Assembly (NCBI RefSeq): GCF_963675455.1
Contig: NZ_OY776217.1
Span: forward strand, 901,001-965,000
Direction of reading: 5' to 3'
Origin: Emcibacter sp.
GTDB lineage: Bacteria; Pseudomonadota; Alphaproteobacteria; Sphingomonadales; Emcibacteraceae
Length of the DNA stretch: 64,000 nucleotides
The notes under the pieces were generated by a model. It saw nothing but the letters and a program-made list of their open reading frames with translations. It was not told the origin of the DNA and made no database searches. The position numbers and the translations under genes were made by a program. Shown here piece after piece: positions 24,352-32,654 of the stretch (position 1 is its first letter; each line of letters begins with the position of its first letter).

Positions 24352-25059
24352 ATGGACAGCGGATCTGACAATATTGAACTGATTATCCTGGCCCTGATTG
24401 CGGCATTTATTATTTTCCAGTTACGTAAGGTGCTGGGCAGCAGAACGGGCTATGACGGGTCTGATGATGAAGACCAGAGCAGCTTTGACCGCCATCAGGC
24501 GGAGGAAGACAATGTGGTTCCCATCCGGCGCGACAAGGCCGGGTCTTCCGAGAGGCGCGAAAATGATGTTCCGGAAAACGAACCGTCTGTCGGAGTGAAA
24601 AAGGATTCCCCCTTCTACGGGGTGCTGTGCCAGATCAGGGATATCGATCGTACCTTTACGCTGGATATATTCCTGGATGGTGCTGAATATGCTTACCGCA
24701 TGATTCTGGAAGCCTTCTGGAAGGGTGACAAAACCGATTTGCGCAATATGCTCAACAAAGAGGTTTTCGCCCAGTTTTCCAAAGTTATCGATGATATGAA
24801 AGCCGACAGGCATCATTTTGATAACAAGCTCATGGATGTGGAAAGAATCGATCTTGAAGATGTAAGTCTTACCGGCACAATGGCGGAAATCACCGTCAGA
24901 TATGTCAGTCACATGGTTCTGTCCACAAAGGACGAGGAAAACCGGATCATGTCCGGGGATGTCACTGAACCGGTCAAAGTGACTGATATCTGGACATTCT
25001 GCCGGGATGTGAAAAGTTCCGATCCCAACTGGACTCTGGTAGCCACCAGAAATGGCTAA
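24352..25059 (+). CDS. Tim44-like domain protein (TimA)
   Basis: A 235-residue protein with an N-terminal transmembrane anchor (IELIILALIAAFIIFQLRKVLG), a charged linker of about 70 residues, and a C-terminal Tim44/calcium-uniporter-type cone domain (FYGVLCQIRDIDRTFTLDIFLDGAEYAYRMILEAFWKGDKTDLRNML... TWIL-like VTDIWTFCRDVKSSDPNWTLVATRNG). It is the bacterial homologue of the mitochondrial import component Tim44. The bacterial role is unclear; anchoring or handling of exported proteins is inferred. It overlaps mltA by 8 nt, heading a four-gene operon. Confidence 0.9.
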   Translation: MDSGSDNIELIILALIAAFIIFQLRKVLGSRTGYDGSDDEDQSSFDRHQAEEDNVVPIRRDKAGSSERRENDVPENEPSVGVKKDSPFYGVLCQIRDIDRTFTLDIFLDGAEYAYRMILEAFWKGDKTDLRNMLNKEVFAQFSKVIDDMKADRHHFDNKLMDVERIDLEDVSLTGTMAEITVRYVSHMVLSTKDEENRIMSGDVTEPVKVTDIWTFCRDVKSSDPNWTLVATRNG

Positions 25060-26311
25060 ACGTTTCCTGTCCCTTGGTTTTGGTTTCGGGACAGGCCTTG
25101 GTCTGGCGGCCGGTCTGGCCTTTTTATTCCTTTATCTGCAACCGCAGCAGCAGTCCGGTCAGACGGAGACCCCGCCCCCAAAAGACTATACCGTCCTGAA
25201 TTTATCGGCATTGCCGGGCTGGTCCGAGGATGAACTGTCGCCGGCAGTGCAGGCGCTGGAAAAAACCTGTGAGAAATGGTCTACCCTGCCGGTCGAATAT
25301 ATTGTGTCGTCTTCCCCGGTTCCGATGACCGTAGAGGACTGGCTGGGTCCCTGCCAGGAACTGCAGGAGGCTTCGGACCTGGACAACAGAAGCTTTCTGG
25401 AACGCCGGTTTCAGGCGGTTAAACTGACTGACGAGACGGGAGGCGCGCCTGAAAAGGGATTGTTTACCGGCTATTTTTCCCCTGAATATGAAGGATCTTT
25501 GCAGCCTTCAGAGGACTATAATGTGCCTCTCTACACGGTGCCGGATGATTTGCAGGTTCTGGATCTGGGTGAGTTTGATCCCGGCCTGAAAGGCCGCAAG
25601 ATTGTCGGTGAAGTGACGGACGGAAAATTTATCCCCTATAAAAGCCGCCGGGAAATCGAAAGCGGCAGACTGGATAACCGCGGTCTGGAGCTTGTCTGGC
25701 TCAAGCGGCCCGAGGATGCCTTTTTTCTGCATATTCAGGGATCGGGTGTGATCCGGCTGGAGAACGGCGATCTTCTCCGGGTCGGGTATGCGGCAAAAAA
25801 CGGCCGACCTTACCGGGCGGTGGGAAAATTCCTGATCGAGGAAGGGGAAATCAGCCGGGCCGAAATGTCCATGCAGGCCATCCGCAGCTGGATGGAAAAT
25901 AACCCGCAGCGGGCCCGGGAGCTTATGTGGCGCAACCCGTCCTATATCTTTTTCCGTCATCTCGAGGCCGCCGGTCCGGTCGGAACACTTGGTGTCCCCC
26001 TGACCGCCGGCAGATCCTTGGCTATCGATCCGAAAAATATACCGCTCGGCATACCGGTCTGGCTTGATATCGAACCGGAGAATACGGTTACCGGCCAAGT
26101 CCCGTTCAGGAGACTTATGGTGACCCAGGATACGGGCAGCGCCATTCGCGGCAGGGTGCGGGGCGATATTTTCTGGGGCGTCGGTGACGAGGCCGGGCGG
26201 ATTGCCGGGCAAATGAAGGAAACCGGTACCTATTATTTATTATTGCCGAAGGAAGTTATCATTCGGATGGAAAATGCTGGAGCAGAAAATGACCAGGCGC
26301 CGTCTGACTGA
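25052..26311 (+). CDS. mltA: MltA, membrane-bound lytic murein transglycosylase A
   Basis: Peptidoglycan-cleaving enzyme that forms 1,6-anhydromuropeptides. The 419 residues start with a signal anchor (FGFGTGLGLAAGLAFLFLYL), then the MltA barrel (GLFTGYFSPEYEGSLQ, FFLHIQGSGVIRLENG, RVGYAAKNGRPYRAVGKFLI) and the C-terminal 3D domain TAGRSLAIDPKNIPLGIPVWLDIE and LMVTQDTGSAIRGRVRGDIFWGVGDEAG, which contains the conserved Asp residues of the active site. No lipobox cysteine is seen, so it is probably held by its N-terminal helix rather than a lipid. It sits between the Tim44-like and Smr genes with overlaps at both ends. Confidence 0.94.
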   Translation: MAKRFLSLGFGFGTGLGLAAGLAFLFLYLQPQQQSGQTETPPPKDYTVLNLSALPGWSEDELSPAVQALEKTCEKWSTLPVEYIVSSSPVPMTVEDWLGPCQELQEASDLDNRSFLERRFQAVKLTDETGGAPEKGLFTGYFSPEYEGSLQPSEDYNVPLYTVPDDLQVLDLGEFDPGLKGRKIVGEVTDGKFIPYKSRREIESGRLDNRGLELVWLKRPEDAFFLHIQGSGVIRLENGDLLRVGYAAKNGRPYRAVGKFLIEEGEISRAEMSMQAIRSWMENNPQRARELMWRNPSYIFFRHLEAAGPVGTLGVPLTAGRSLAIDPKNIPLGIPVWLDIEPENTVTGQVPFRRLMVTQDTGSAIRGRVRGDIFWGVGDEAGRIAGQMKETGTYYLLLPKEVIIRMENAGAENDQAPSD

Positions 26312-26855
26312 AGAAGAAAAGAAACTGTGGTCAAAAGTGACCCGGGATGTTCAGCAGCGAAGCCCGGATTTGGTTCCGGCGGAACAGGAAGACGCGATTC
26401 CGTCAGGCCGAAAGCCGGCGAAAAAGCCCGCCAGCCATGTAACCCCGCGCGCCCGTCCGGTTCCACAAAGACAGGAACATGCCCCGGTCGTGGCGGTTGA
26501 TCACAACTGGCAACAAAAACTCCGCCGCGGCAAGGTGTCTGTGGAAGGCAAAATCGATCTGCACGGTATGACCCAGGACCGGGCCTATGGCGTCCTGTCA
26601 GGTTATATCCACAGGGCAAGGGCGTCCGGCAAACGGGTTATTCTGGTGATTACCGGCAAGGGCGGGCCGAAAAGGGATTTTGCCGGGATGTCCATGCGTG
26701 ATTTTGAATATCGACGCGGCGTGTTGCGGGACCAGGTGCCGAACTGGCTGTCCTCTGGCGATCTGCGTGGTTCTGTAGTATCTTTTTTCTCCGCTAACCG
26801 GGAACATGGAGGGGAAGGCGCCCTGTATGTCATCTTGAAAAAGGAGGATAAATGA
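26289..26855 (+). CDS. Smr domain protein
   Basis: A protein with a basic, low-complexity N-terminal half followed by a Smr domain (about 80-180), showing DLHGMTQDRAYGVLSGYI and VILVITGKGG, the hallmark DLHG and TGxG motifs of MutS2/Smr nucleases and RNA-binding proteins. Start: the ATG at 26289 (188 residues) has GGAG 6 nt upstream; an ATG at 26274 would add five residues. Both overlap the end of mltA. The Smr fold in bacteria has nicking or RNase activity in some members; the target here is unknown. Confidence 0.88.
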   Translation: MTRRRLTEEEKKLWSKVTRDVQQRSPDLVPAEQEDAIPSGRKPAKKPASHVTPRARPVPQRQEHAPVVAVDHNWQQKLRRGKVSVEGKIDLHGMTQDRAYGVLSGYIHRARASGKRVILVITGKGGPKRDFAGMSMRDFEYRRGVLRDQVPNWLSSGDLRGSVVSFFSANREHGGEGALYVILKKEDK

Positions 26856-27217
26856 CGCCGTTTGGCCGCAAGGTTCGGGAAATAAGAAAACAAAGAAACG
26901 TGAGCCAGAAACAGATGGCCAAGGATCTCGGTGTCAGCGCCGCCTATCTTTCCGCTCTGGAACACGGCCACAGGGGGCGGCCTTCCTGGGCGCTGGTCCA
27001 GCAGATTATCACCTATTTCGATCTGATCTGGGATGATGCGGAGGATCTGGAAGAACTGGCTCGCCTGTCCCACCCGAAAATGTCCATCGACACCGCAGGG
27101 TTAAGTCCCGAAGCGACCAAACTGGTCAATATGCTGTCGCGCAATATCCACAGGCTGTCCCATGAGGAAGTGGTCAACATCCTCAATTATCTCGAGAATA
27201 AAGAAGAGCTTTCCTGA
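26852..27217 (+). CDS. XRE-family helix-turn-helix regulator
   Basis: A 121-residue protein with an N-terminal Cro/C1-type helix-turn-helix (FGRKVREIRKQRNVSQKQMAKDLGVSAAYLSALEHGHRGRP, about residues 3-43) and a C-terminal helical region rich in Glu and Leu. The ATG overlaps the Smr stop (ATGA). The recognition sequence and regulated genes are unknown; autoregulation of the timA-mltA-smr-xre operon is one possibility, but the sequence does not show it. Downstream, hlyC-type gene 27239 is convergent with a gap of only 21 nt and no clear terminator. Confidence 0.88.
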   Translation: MTPFGRKVREIRKQRNVSQKQMAKDLGVSAAYLSALEHGHRGRPSWALVQQIITYFDLIWDDAEDLEELARLSHPKMSIDTAGLSPEATKLVNMLSRNIHRLSHEEVVNILNYLENKEELS

Positions 27218-27238
27218 AGGCAGTTTTCGGGCCTGGGC

Positions 27239-28525
27239 TCAGTTCCCCGGCTGCTCCAGCTGGATGCGTATAGAGGTGATCTGGTTCCGGCGGCGGCGCA
27301 GGACTTCAAAGGAGAAGCCGTTGATGGAGAATTTCTGTCCCGGCAGGGGAATGGCTTCCGCCAGATCGATGATGTAACCGGCGATCGTCGTGGCCTCTTC
27401 GTCAGACAGGTTCCAGTTGAACTGCCGGTTCAGGTCACGGATCGAGGTTGTACCTTCCACAATAACCGAGCCGTTTTTGAGTTCCCGGATACCCGTCTGG
27501 TGTGGATCATGTTCATCGGTGATTTCGCCGACGATTTCCTCAAGAATATCCTCCAGGGTAGTAATGCCCATCAGGGCGCCATATTCATCCACAACCAGGG
27601 CAAAATGAAGTTTTCGTTCCAGAAAGGCGGCCAATTGTTCCTGCAGGCTTGTTGTTTCGGGGACAAACCACGGGTCCTGTGTGATTTCCTCGAGGGTAAT
27701 CTTGTCCAGGTCACCGTTCCGGGCCTTTATGGCCCTGAGCAGGTCCTTGGCGTGAATGACGCCGATAATATTGTCCGGATCCTCTTTCCACAGCGGCAGC
27801 CGGGTATAGGGACTTTGCACAACATGCTCCAGAATTTCCTGCATGCTGTCGTCCGCATTAATCATCTCCACATTTTTGCGGTGGACCATGACATCCTCCA
27901 GATGGATGCTTTCCAGATCAAGGATGCTGGCCAGCATATCCTTGTGTTCCTTGACCAGCCCGCCTTCGTGGGCCTGAAGCGAAATGGCGCCGCGGATTTC
28001 GTCATGGGGAGACAGGACTTTTTGCTGGTCGGTGATATCAATGCCGAAAATTTTCAGTGTCGCCCGGACCACGATCTGCACAGTTCGCACGGCCGGGGAA
28101 AACAGAAATACAATGACCCGGATCAGGGGCGCCACGGTCAGCGCCAGTTTATCCGGATTGGAAATGGCGTATGTTTTGGGCAGGACTTCTGCGAAAACCA
28201 GCACCAGCACGGTCATTGCAATGGTGGCATAGACCACACCGACGTCACCGAAAAGTTCGATAAAGACCGAGGTGGCCAGGGCGGAAGCCAGAATATTGAC
28301 CAGATTGTTGCCAAGCAGGATCGCCCCGATCAGGCTTTCCGCATCGCTGATCAGGCGTTCAACCAATGTTGCCCGCTTGTTTCCTTCCCGTGCCAGCTTG
28401 TGCATGTTGGAGGCGGAGGCAGCCGTCAGACTGGTTTCCGACCCGGAAAAAAATCCCGAGAGCAGAATAAGAAACAGGATTGCAAGAGCAGTTAAAATAA
28501 GTTCGGTTTCCATGGCTATCTGCAT
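27239..28525 (-). CDS. CorC/HlyC-type membrane protein (DUF21-CBS-CorC)
   Basis: A 428-residue membrane protein: N-terminal DUF21 domain with four hydrophobic helices (LILTALAILFLILLSGFFSGSETSLTAAS, LIGAILLGNNLVNILASALATSVFIE, IAMTVLVLVFAEVLPKTYAI, VAPLIRVIVFLFSPAV), then paired CBS domains (MVHRKNVEMINADDSMQEILEHV and LHFALVVDEYGALMGITTLEDILEEIVGEI), and a C-terminal CorC/HlyC domain. Family members act in Mg2+/Co2+ efflux or regulation. It is 17 nt downstream of aroB on the same strand and closes the aroK-aroB-corC-like unit. Confidence 0.9.
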   Translation of the reverse strand: MQIAMETELILTALAILFLILLSGFFSGSETSLTAASASNMHKLAREGNKRATLVERLISDAESLIGAILLGNNLVNILASALATSVFIELFGDVGVVYATIAMTVLVLVFAEVLPKTYAISNPDKLALTVAPLIRVIVFLFSPAVRTVQIVVRATLKIFGIDITDQQKVLSPHDEIRGAISLQAHEGGLVKEHKDMLASILDLESIHLEDVMVHRKNVEMINADDSMQEILEHVVQSPYTRLPLWKEDPDNIIGVIHAKDLLRAIKARNGDLDKITLEEITQDPWFVPETTSLQEQLAAFLERKLHFALVVDEYGALMGITTLEDILEEIVGEITDEHDPHQTGIRELKNGSVIVEGTTSIRDLNRQFNWNLSDEEATTIAGYIIDLAEAIPLPGQKFSINGFSFEVLRRRRNQITSIRIQLEQPGN

Positions 28526-28542
28526 TGTTCCGTCAATATGGG

Positions 28543-29676
28543 TCAGTAGAGGCTCAGTTCAAGTATTTCCCTGACCCTATCGGGGTCCACATCCTGGGTC
28601 AGGAAGCCTTTACCGATTTCGGAGGCTAACACAAATGTAAGTGTGCCGTCGGCAACTTTTTTATCCTGCGCCATATGTTCCATCAGACGATCGGCCGTCA
28701 TCTTCACGTTGCAGACGGGATGGTCTGTGCCGGTCAGCCGGACTGGCAGGTTGATCGAGACCAGATGGGCCGAAACGCGGGCGGCATCCTGTTCAGGGCA
28801 CAAGCCCATTTTTACCGACAGGTCAAAAGCCATGACCATGCCGATGGCGACGGCCTCACCGTGAAATATGGTGTCGTTATAACCGCATTCCGCTTCAATG
28901 GCGTGACCGAAGGTATGGCCCAGGTTCAGAAGGGCGCGCCGTCCGGTTTCTTTTTCGTCTTCGGCCACAATCCGGGCCTTGGCCGTACAGCTTGTTTTGA
29001 TGGCATGGATCTGTTTTTGCCGGTCTCCATTGATCAGGTCGCGGCCGTTTCGTTCCAGCCACAGGAAGAAATCACGATCCCCGATCAGGCCGTATTTGAC
29101 CACCTCTGCATATCCTGCCAGAACCTGGCGCGCCGGAAGGGTATCCAGCGTGGTGACATCGGCCAGTACCAGCCGCGGCTGATGAAAACTGCCGACCAGG
29201 TTCTTGCCCTGGCCCGTATTGATGCCGGTTTTCCCGCCGACGGAACTGTCGACCTGGGACAAAAGAGTGGTCGGAATCTGAATGAAGTCCATGCCCCGGC
29301 GCAGGATGCTGGCGGCAAAGCCGGTGAGGTCGCCGATCACACCGCCGCCAAAGGCGATAATCATGTCCTTGCGCTCCAGCCGGTGCTCCAGCAACCGCTC
29401 GCATAATTTTTCAAGCTGCGCAAAGCTTTTGGTGCTTTCACCAGCCGGCAGGATGATGGTTTCGAATTCTATCCCGCCGTCCCTGAGCGACTTTTCCAGA
29501 CGCGGCAACTGATGGCGGGCAACATTTTCGTCCGTCACGATTATGGTGCGCTGGTGGTGGAGAATTTCTTTTATATAGTCTGCGGCCCGGTCCAGGAGGT
29601 TGGTTCCGATAATGATATCGTAGCTCCGCTCACCCAGGTCAACAGAGAGTTTCTCAACGGTTTCCGGGTTGGTCAT
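28543..29676 (-). CDS. aroB: 3-Dehydroquinate synthase AroB
   Basis: NAD- and metal-dependent cyclisation of DAHP to 3-dehydroquinate. The 377 residues have the NAD-binding IVTDENVARHQLPRLE, GGGVIGDLTGFAASILRRGMDFIQIPTTLLSQVDSSVGGKTGINTGQGKNLVGSFHQP, and the metal-binding RALLNLGHTFGHAIEAECGYNDTIFHGEAVAIGMVMA with its His residues. It overlaps aroK by 23 nt. Together with aroK it is a typical alphaproteobacterial aroKB pair. Confidence 0.96.
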   Translation of the reverse strand: MTNPETVEKLSVDLGERSYDIIIGTNLLDRAADYIKEILHHQRTIIVTDENVARHQLPRLEKSLRDGGIEFETIILPAGESTKSFAQLEKLCERLLEHRLERKDMIIAFGGGVIGDLTGFAASILRRGMDFIQIPTTLLSQVDSSVGGKTGINTGQGKNLVGSFHQPRLVLADVTTLDTLPARQVLAGYAEVVKYGLIGDRDFFLWLERNGRDLINGDRQKQIHAIKTSCTAKARIVAEDEKETGRRALLNLGHTFGHAIEAECGYNDTIFHGEAVAIGMVMAFDLSVKMGLCPEQDAARVSAHLVSINLPVRLTGTDHPVCNVKMTADRLMEHMAQDKKVADGTLTFVLASEIGKGFLTQDVDPDRVREILELSLY

Positions 29677-30277
29677 TATTGTCGCCTTTGTTTCGATTTC
29701 TTTCTTCTGCCAGATAATGGTTTAGCCTGTGGATGATGGTATTGACAACTTCTTCGTGGGCGCCGGCGCCGCTTTCCACACAGATATCCGCCTCGGCATA
29801 AACCGGGTATCTTTTTGCCGCAAGGTCGCGCAGGATCTGCCGCGGGTTGCCTTTTTTCAGCAGCGGCCGGGTATTTCGGCGGGAAGTGCGCTCCACCAGA
29901 AGCTCAATGTCGGCGCGCAGCCAAATGGTGATGGCCTTTGCTTTCAGGGTCTTGCGGGTATTTTCGTCCATGAAAGCGCCGCCACCGGTCCCAAGGACAA
30001 TATTGGGGCCGGAAATCAGCCGGTCAATGACTTTGCGTTCGCCGTCCCGAAAATTCTGTTCACCGAATTTTTCAAATATTTCGCTGATCGTATGTCCGGC
30101 AGCTACTTCAATTTCTGCATCGGAATCCACAAACGGTATGCCTAGCCGGCGCGCAAGACGCATGCCGACGGTGGTTTTTCCGGCGCCCATCAGCCCGACC
30201 AGCGCAAGGCTTTTGGTCAGGGGGTATCTCAGTCTGGGTATGGGCTTTTTTCTGGTTTTTTTTCTCAATCTTTTCAT
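29654..30277 (-). CDS. aroK: Shikimate kinase AroK
   Basis: Phosphorylates shikimate at the 3-OH. The 207 residues start with a basic extension (RLRKKTRKKPIPRLRYPLTK) of about 22 residues, longer than in E. coli AroK, followed by GLMGAGKTTVGMRLARRLG (P-loop, about 28-46), the DSD and substrate-binding segment FVDSDAEIEV, GGGAFM and the lid region RRNTRPLLKKGNPRQIL. A GAGG is placed about 8 nt before the ATG. The 182-bp region upstream (30278-30459), between aroK and the rightward 46-residue gene, holds both promoters. Confidence 0.94.
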   Translation of the reverse strand: MKRLRKKTRKKPIPRLRYPLTKSLALVGLMGAGKTTVGMRLARRLGIPFVDSDAEIEVAAGHTISEIFEKFGEQNFRDGERKVIDRLISGPNIVLGTGGGAFMDENTRKTLKAKAITIWLRADIELLVERTSRRNTRPLLKKGNPRQILRDLAAKRYPVYAEADICVESGAGAHEEVVNTIIHRLNHYLAEERNRNKGDNNDQPGNR

Positions 30278-30459
30278 ACTGATTTCCTCTTAGCATGGCT
30301 TTGACCCGCTGGGAAGTCGGCAGATTGGTTAGTCATTAAATAAACATAATCTTCTTGCAGCTTTACGCTTTGGAATTGGGCCGCTAATATGGCGTCCCAA
30401 CAGGGCGACGAAAATGGCGTCCCGAATTTGAACAATGACGGCGGGGTACAAACGAACCA

Positions 30460-30600
30460 ATGGGTAAATTCTGGTTAATCGTAATTATGTTGTTGATATT
30501 TCTGATTGGCGGCGGCGCTGGTTATCTGATGACGACGGATATCCCGGCCCCGACGGAACATACGGAAAAAACCCTGCCCGATGATATGTTTCCCAAATAA
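30460..30600 (+). CDS. 46-residue single-pass membrane protein
   Basis: A short ORF below the usual length cut-off: MGKFWLIVIMLLIFLIGGGA... with one N-terminal hydrophobic helix of about 18 residues, then TDIPAPTEHTEKTLPDDMFPK. The PAPTE-x2-EKTLPDD-x-FPK tail looks like short proteins of this kind that I recall from other Alphaproteobacteria, unannotated or hypothetical. It lies 30 nt upstream of the 665-residue exported protein on the same strand, with xerD next, so is probably co-transcribed with them. The topology (N-in, C-terminus in the periplasm) is inferred. Confidence 0.7.
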   Translation: MGKFWLIVIMLLIFLIGGGAGYLMTTDIPAPTEHTEKTLPDDMFPK

Positions 30601-30630
30601 AACCCCGGACAAAAACCTGGATAAGTGAAT

Positions 30631-32622
30631 ATGGCGAGGAAATTCTTGGTAAAACCCCTTCTGGCAGGGCTGGCAGTTGTCGCCTTTTTCCAGTTTACAC
30701 AGGCCCAATATAGCCAGGCCCAGACAGAACGGAACCTTCCGGCAGAAGAGGTGAGCGGGCAGAATGTTCCTGTAGATGTCACGACTGAAGGTCAGGGACA
30801 GGTGCCGGATGATGATTTCTTGCCGGCCGATGAGCCGCCGAAATCCATTCTGTTTCCAGATACCGAACCGGGGCCCTATTTTCCGGCAAACACTGCCGGG
30901 GCAGGCGAGCTTCCGGTGCCCCTTGATTCCGGAAGCCGGACGGGAGGTGCGGAAATTATAACCTCTGACGTGCCGGGGCTGGACGGGGAAGTCCAGGTTG
31001 CGGAACTGGGCGAGGAAGATCCGGCTTCATTCGGCCTGATGACAGAAGCCGGTGACGGATTTCCCCGGAGCATGTGGCGGGGCAGCGACCTGGACAGAAT
31101 TGTCCTGATGATGACAGCCCTGCCGGCAGGGAGTAAATCCCCGGTAATGCAGGCGCTGACCGAACGCCTGCTGCTCACGGCAGCGCAGGTGCCCGTTCGC
31201 ACCAGCCAGAATAGCTATTCGGGAGCAACGCCTGACAGATCTTTTCTGAATGCCAGAATAACCAAGATCCGCGAAACAGGTGACCTGAAACAGTTGTCCT
31301 CCTTTTTCCAGATTCTGCCCGAAGGAACACTGAATCCGGACAGGGAAGTATCGGATATTCTGCTGCTTGCCGGTGATTTTTCAGCCGCCTGCAGGATGAC
31401 CCGTCAGGCCATTGACGATATCAACCAGTCGTCGGAAAGAACCTACTGGCTGAAGATCCTGGCCTATTGCCGGGCGCTGGAGGGCAATGCGGAAGGCGCC
31501 GGTCTGGCCCTCGAGCTGCTGCAGGAATCCGGCAGTCCCGACTTTGCCTTTTTTGACCTGATCAACAAGCTGCTGGCCGGTGCCGGCGCCGCCGGGGACA
31601 TTGTTCCCTACGGCTATGGCAGTCTGGATCCCCTTACCTACAGTCTTTTGACAACACTTGGACAGCCGGCGGCTGTGGAACTTCTGGCCCAGTCCTCGCC
31701 GCTTGTCCTTTATGCGGTGGCAGGGAATTCCAATCTTTCAAAAGAAGTGCGGCTGGAAGCGGCCGCGCATGCCTATGACAGGGGCTGGTTTCCCCTGAAA
31801 ACCCTGCGCGCGATTTATAACCTTCAGGAATTTTCAGACTCGGAACTGCAAAGCGCCGAGACCCTGGCCGCGGTGGATGAGACGGTTCTGGCCGATGTGT
31901 TGCTTTATCAGGCGGCAGCCAAAGAGGCGGATATCCAGAGGAAGGCCGGACTTCTTAAAACCATTTGGGACCGGGCGCTGGAGAAAAATGATCTGGCGCG
32001 GGCGGCGCTTTTGAATGAGCAGACGGTCAGAACGCTGGTCCCTTCTCAGGAACTGGTGCAGCACACGCATCATATCGTCCGGGCTCTGCTTCTGGCCGGC
32101 GACCATGACCAGGCCAAATCCTGGTATGAGTTTGTCCGGGGTCAGGCGTTTGCCGGAAGTGCAGACGCGACAAAGGCCCTGGTGGACATCTGGCCGCTGC
32201 TTCTGGTCACCGACGATGACGGTTCACTGCCCTGGTCAATGGATATTCTCGATCTCTGGTGGAACGGACAGATGGTCCTGTCCCGCACGGAACGGGACAA
32301 CAAGGCTGCTCTTCTTTTCAGTCTGACCGAAGCGCTTGGTCATCGGGTGCCGGAACAGATGTGGCAGCAGGCGGGACCCGGCATGCTGGAAGCCGAGCTT
32401 TATACCATCCAGCCGTCAGTCTGGCGCAGCCTGATCCAGGCGGCCCGGGAAGACCGCTTCGGGGAAGGGGCTTTGCTCTCGCTTGTGGCGCTGGGACCGG
32501 AAGGTCCGTCCGCACTGGACGGTACCGGACTGAGCACGGTGGTCAGGGCGTTGAGAACCTTCGGTCTTGAAGACGAAGCCCGGAATGTGGCGCTCGAGGC
32601 CCTTGCCTCACGGGGCTTTTAG
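30631..32622 (+). CDS. Exported helical-repeat protein of unknown function
   Basis: Begins MARKFLVKPLLAGLAVVAFFQFTQAQ, a standard signal peptide with probable cleavage after an Ala-x-Ala-like TQAQ/SQAQ. The mature part has an acidic, Pro-rich linker of about 100 residues, then about 500 residues of helices in an alpha-solenoid style (for example EVRLEAAAHAYDRGWFPLKTLRAIYNL and LARAALLNEQTVRTLVPS). TPR-like repeats are suggested but not clear. A GTG two codons upstream (30625) is the alternative start. It is upstream of xerD with 32 nt between; similar uncharacterised genes are common at this position in Alphaproteobacteria. Function unknown; a periplasmic scaffold is inference. Confidence 0.8.
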   Translation: MARKFLVKPLLAGLAVVAFFQFTQAQYSQAQTERNLPAEEVSGQNVPVDVTTEGQGQVPDDDFLPADEPPKSILFPDTEPGPYFPANTAGAGELPVPLDSGSRTGGAEIITSDVPGLDGEVQVAELGEEDPASFGLMTEAGDGFPRSMWRGSDLDRIVLMMTALPAGSKSPVMQALTERLLLTAAQVPVRTSQNSYSGATPDRSFLNARITKIRETGDLKQLSSFFQILPEGTLNPDREVSDILLLAGDFSAACRMTRQAIDDINQSSERTYWLKILAYCRALEGNAEGAGLALELLQESGSPDFAFFDLINKLLAGAGAAGDIVPYGYGSLDPLTYSLLTTLGQPAAVELLAQSSPLVLYAVAGNSNLSKEVRLEAAAHAYDRGWFPLKTLRAIYNLQEFSDSELQSAETLAAVDETVLADVLLYQAAAKEADIQRKAGLLKTIWDRALEKNDLARAALLNEQTVRTLVPSQELVQHTHHIVRALLLAGDHDQAKSWYEFVRGQAFAGSADATKALVDIWPLLLVTDDDGSLPWSMDILDLWWNGQMVLSRTERDNKAALLFSLTEALGHRVPEQMWQQAGPGMLEAELYTIQPSVWRSLIQAAREDRFGEGALLSLVALGPEGPSALDGTGLSTVVRALRTFGLEDEARNVALEALASRGF

Positions 32623-32654
32623 GGCCCGGATGGCACGAGGTTGAAAATCTGCTT

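Noticed and set aside
30389..30478. 29-codon ORF (MASQQGDENGV...) upstream of the 46-residue gene, with a repeated ATGGCGTCCC
   Set aside because: No convincing ribosome site or similarity; it overlaps the better-supported small gene. The repeat may be chance. Not strong enough to list.
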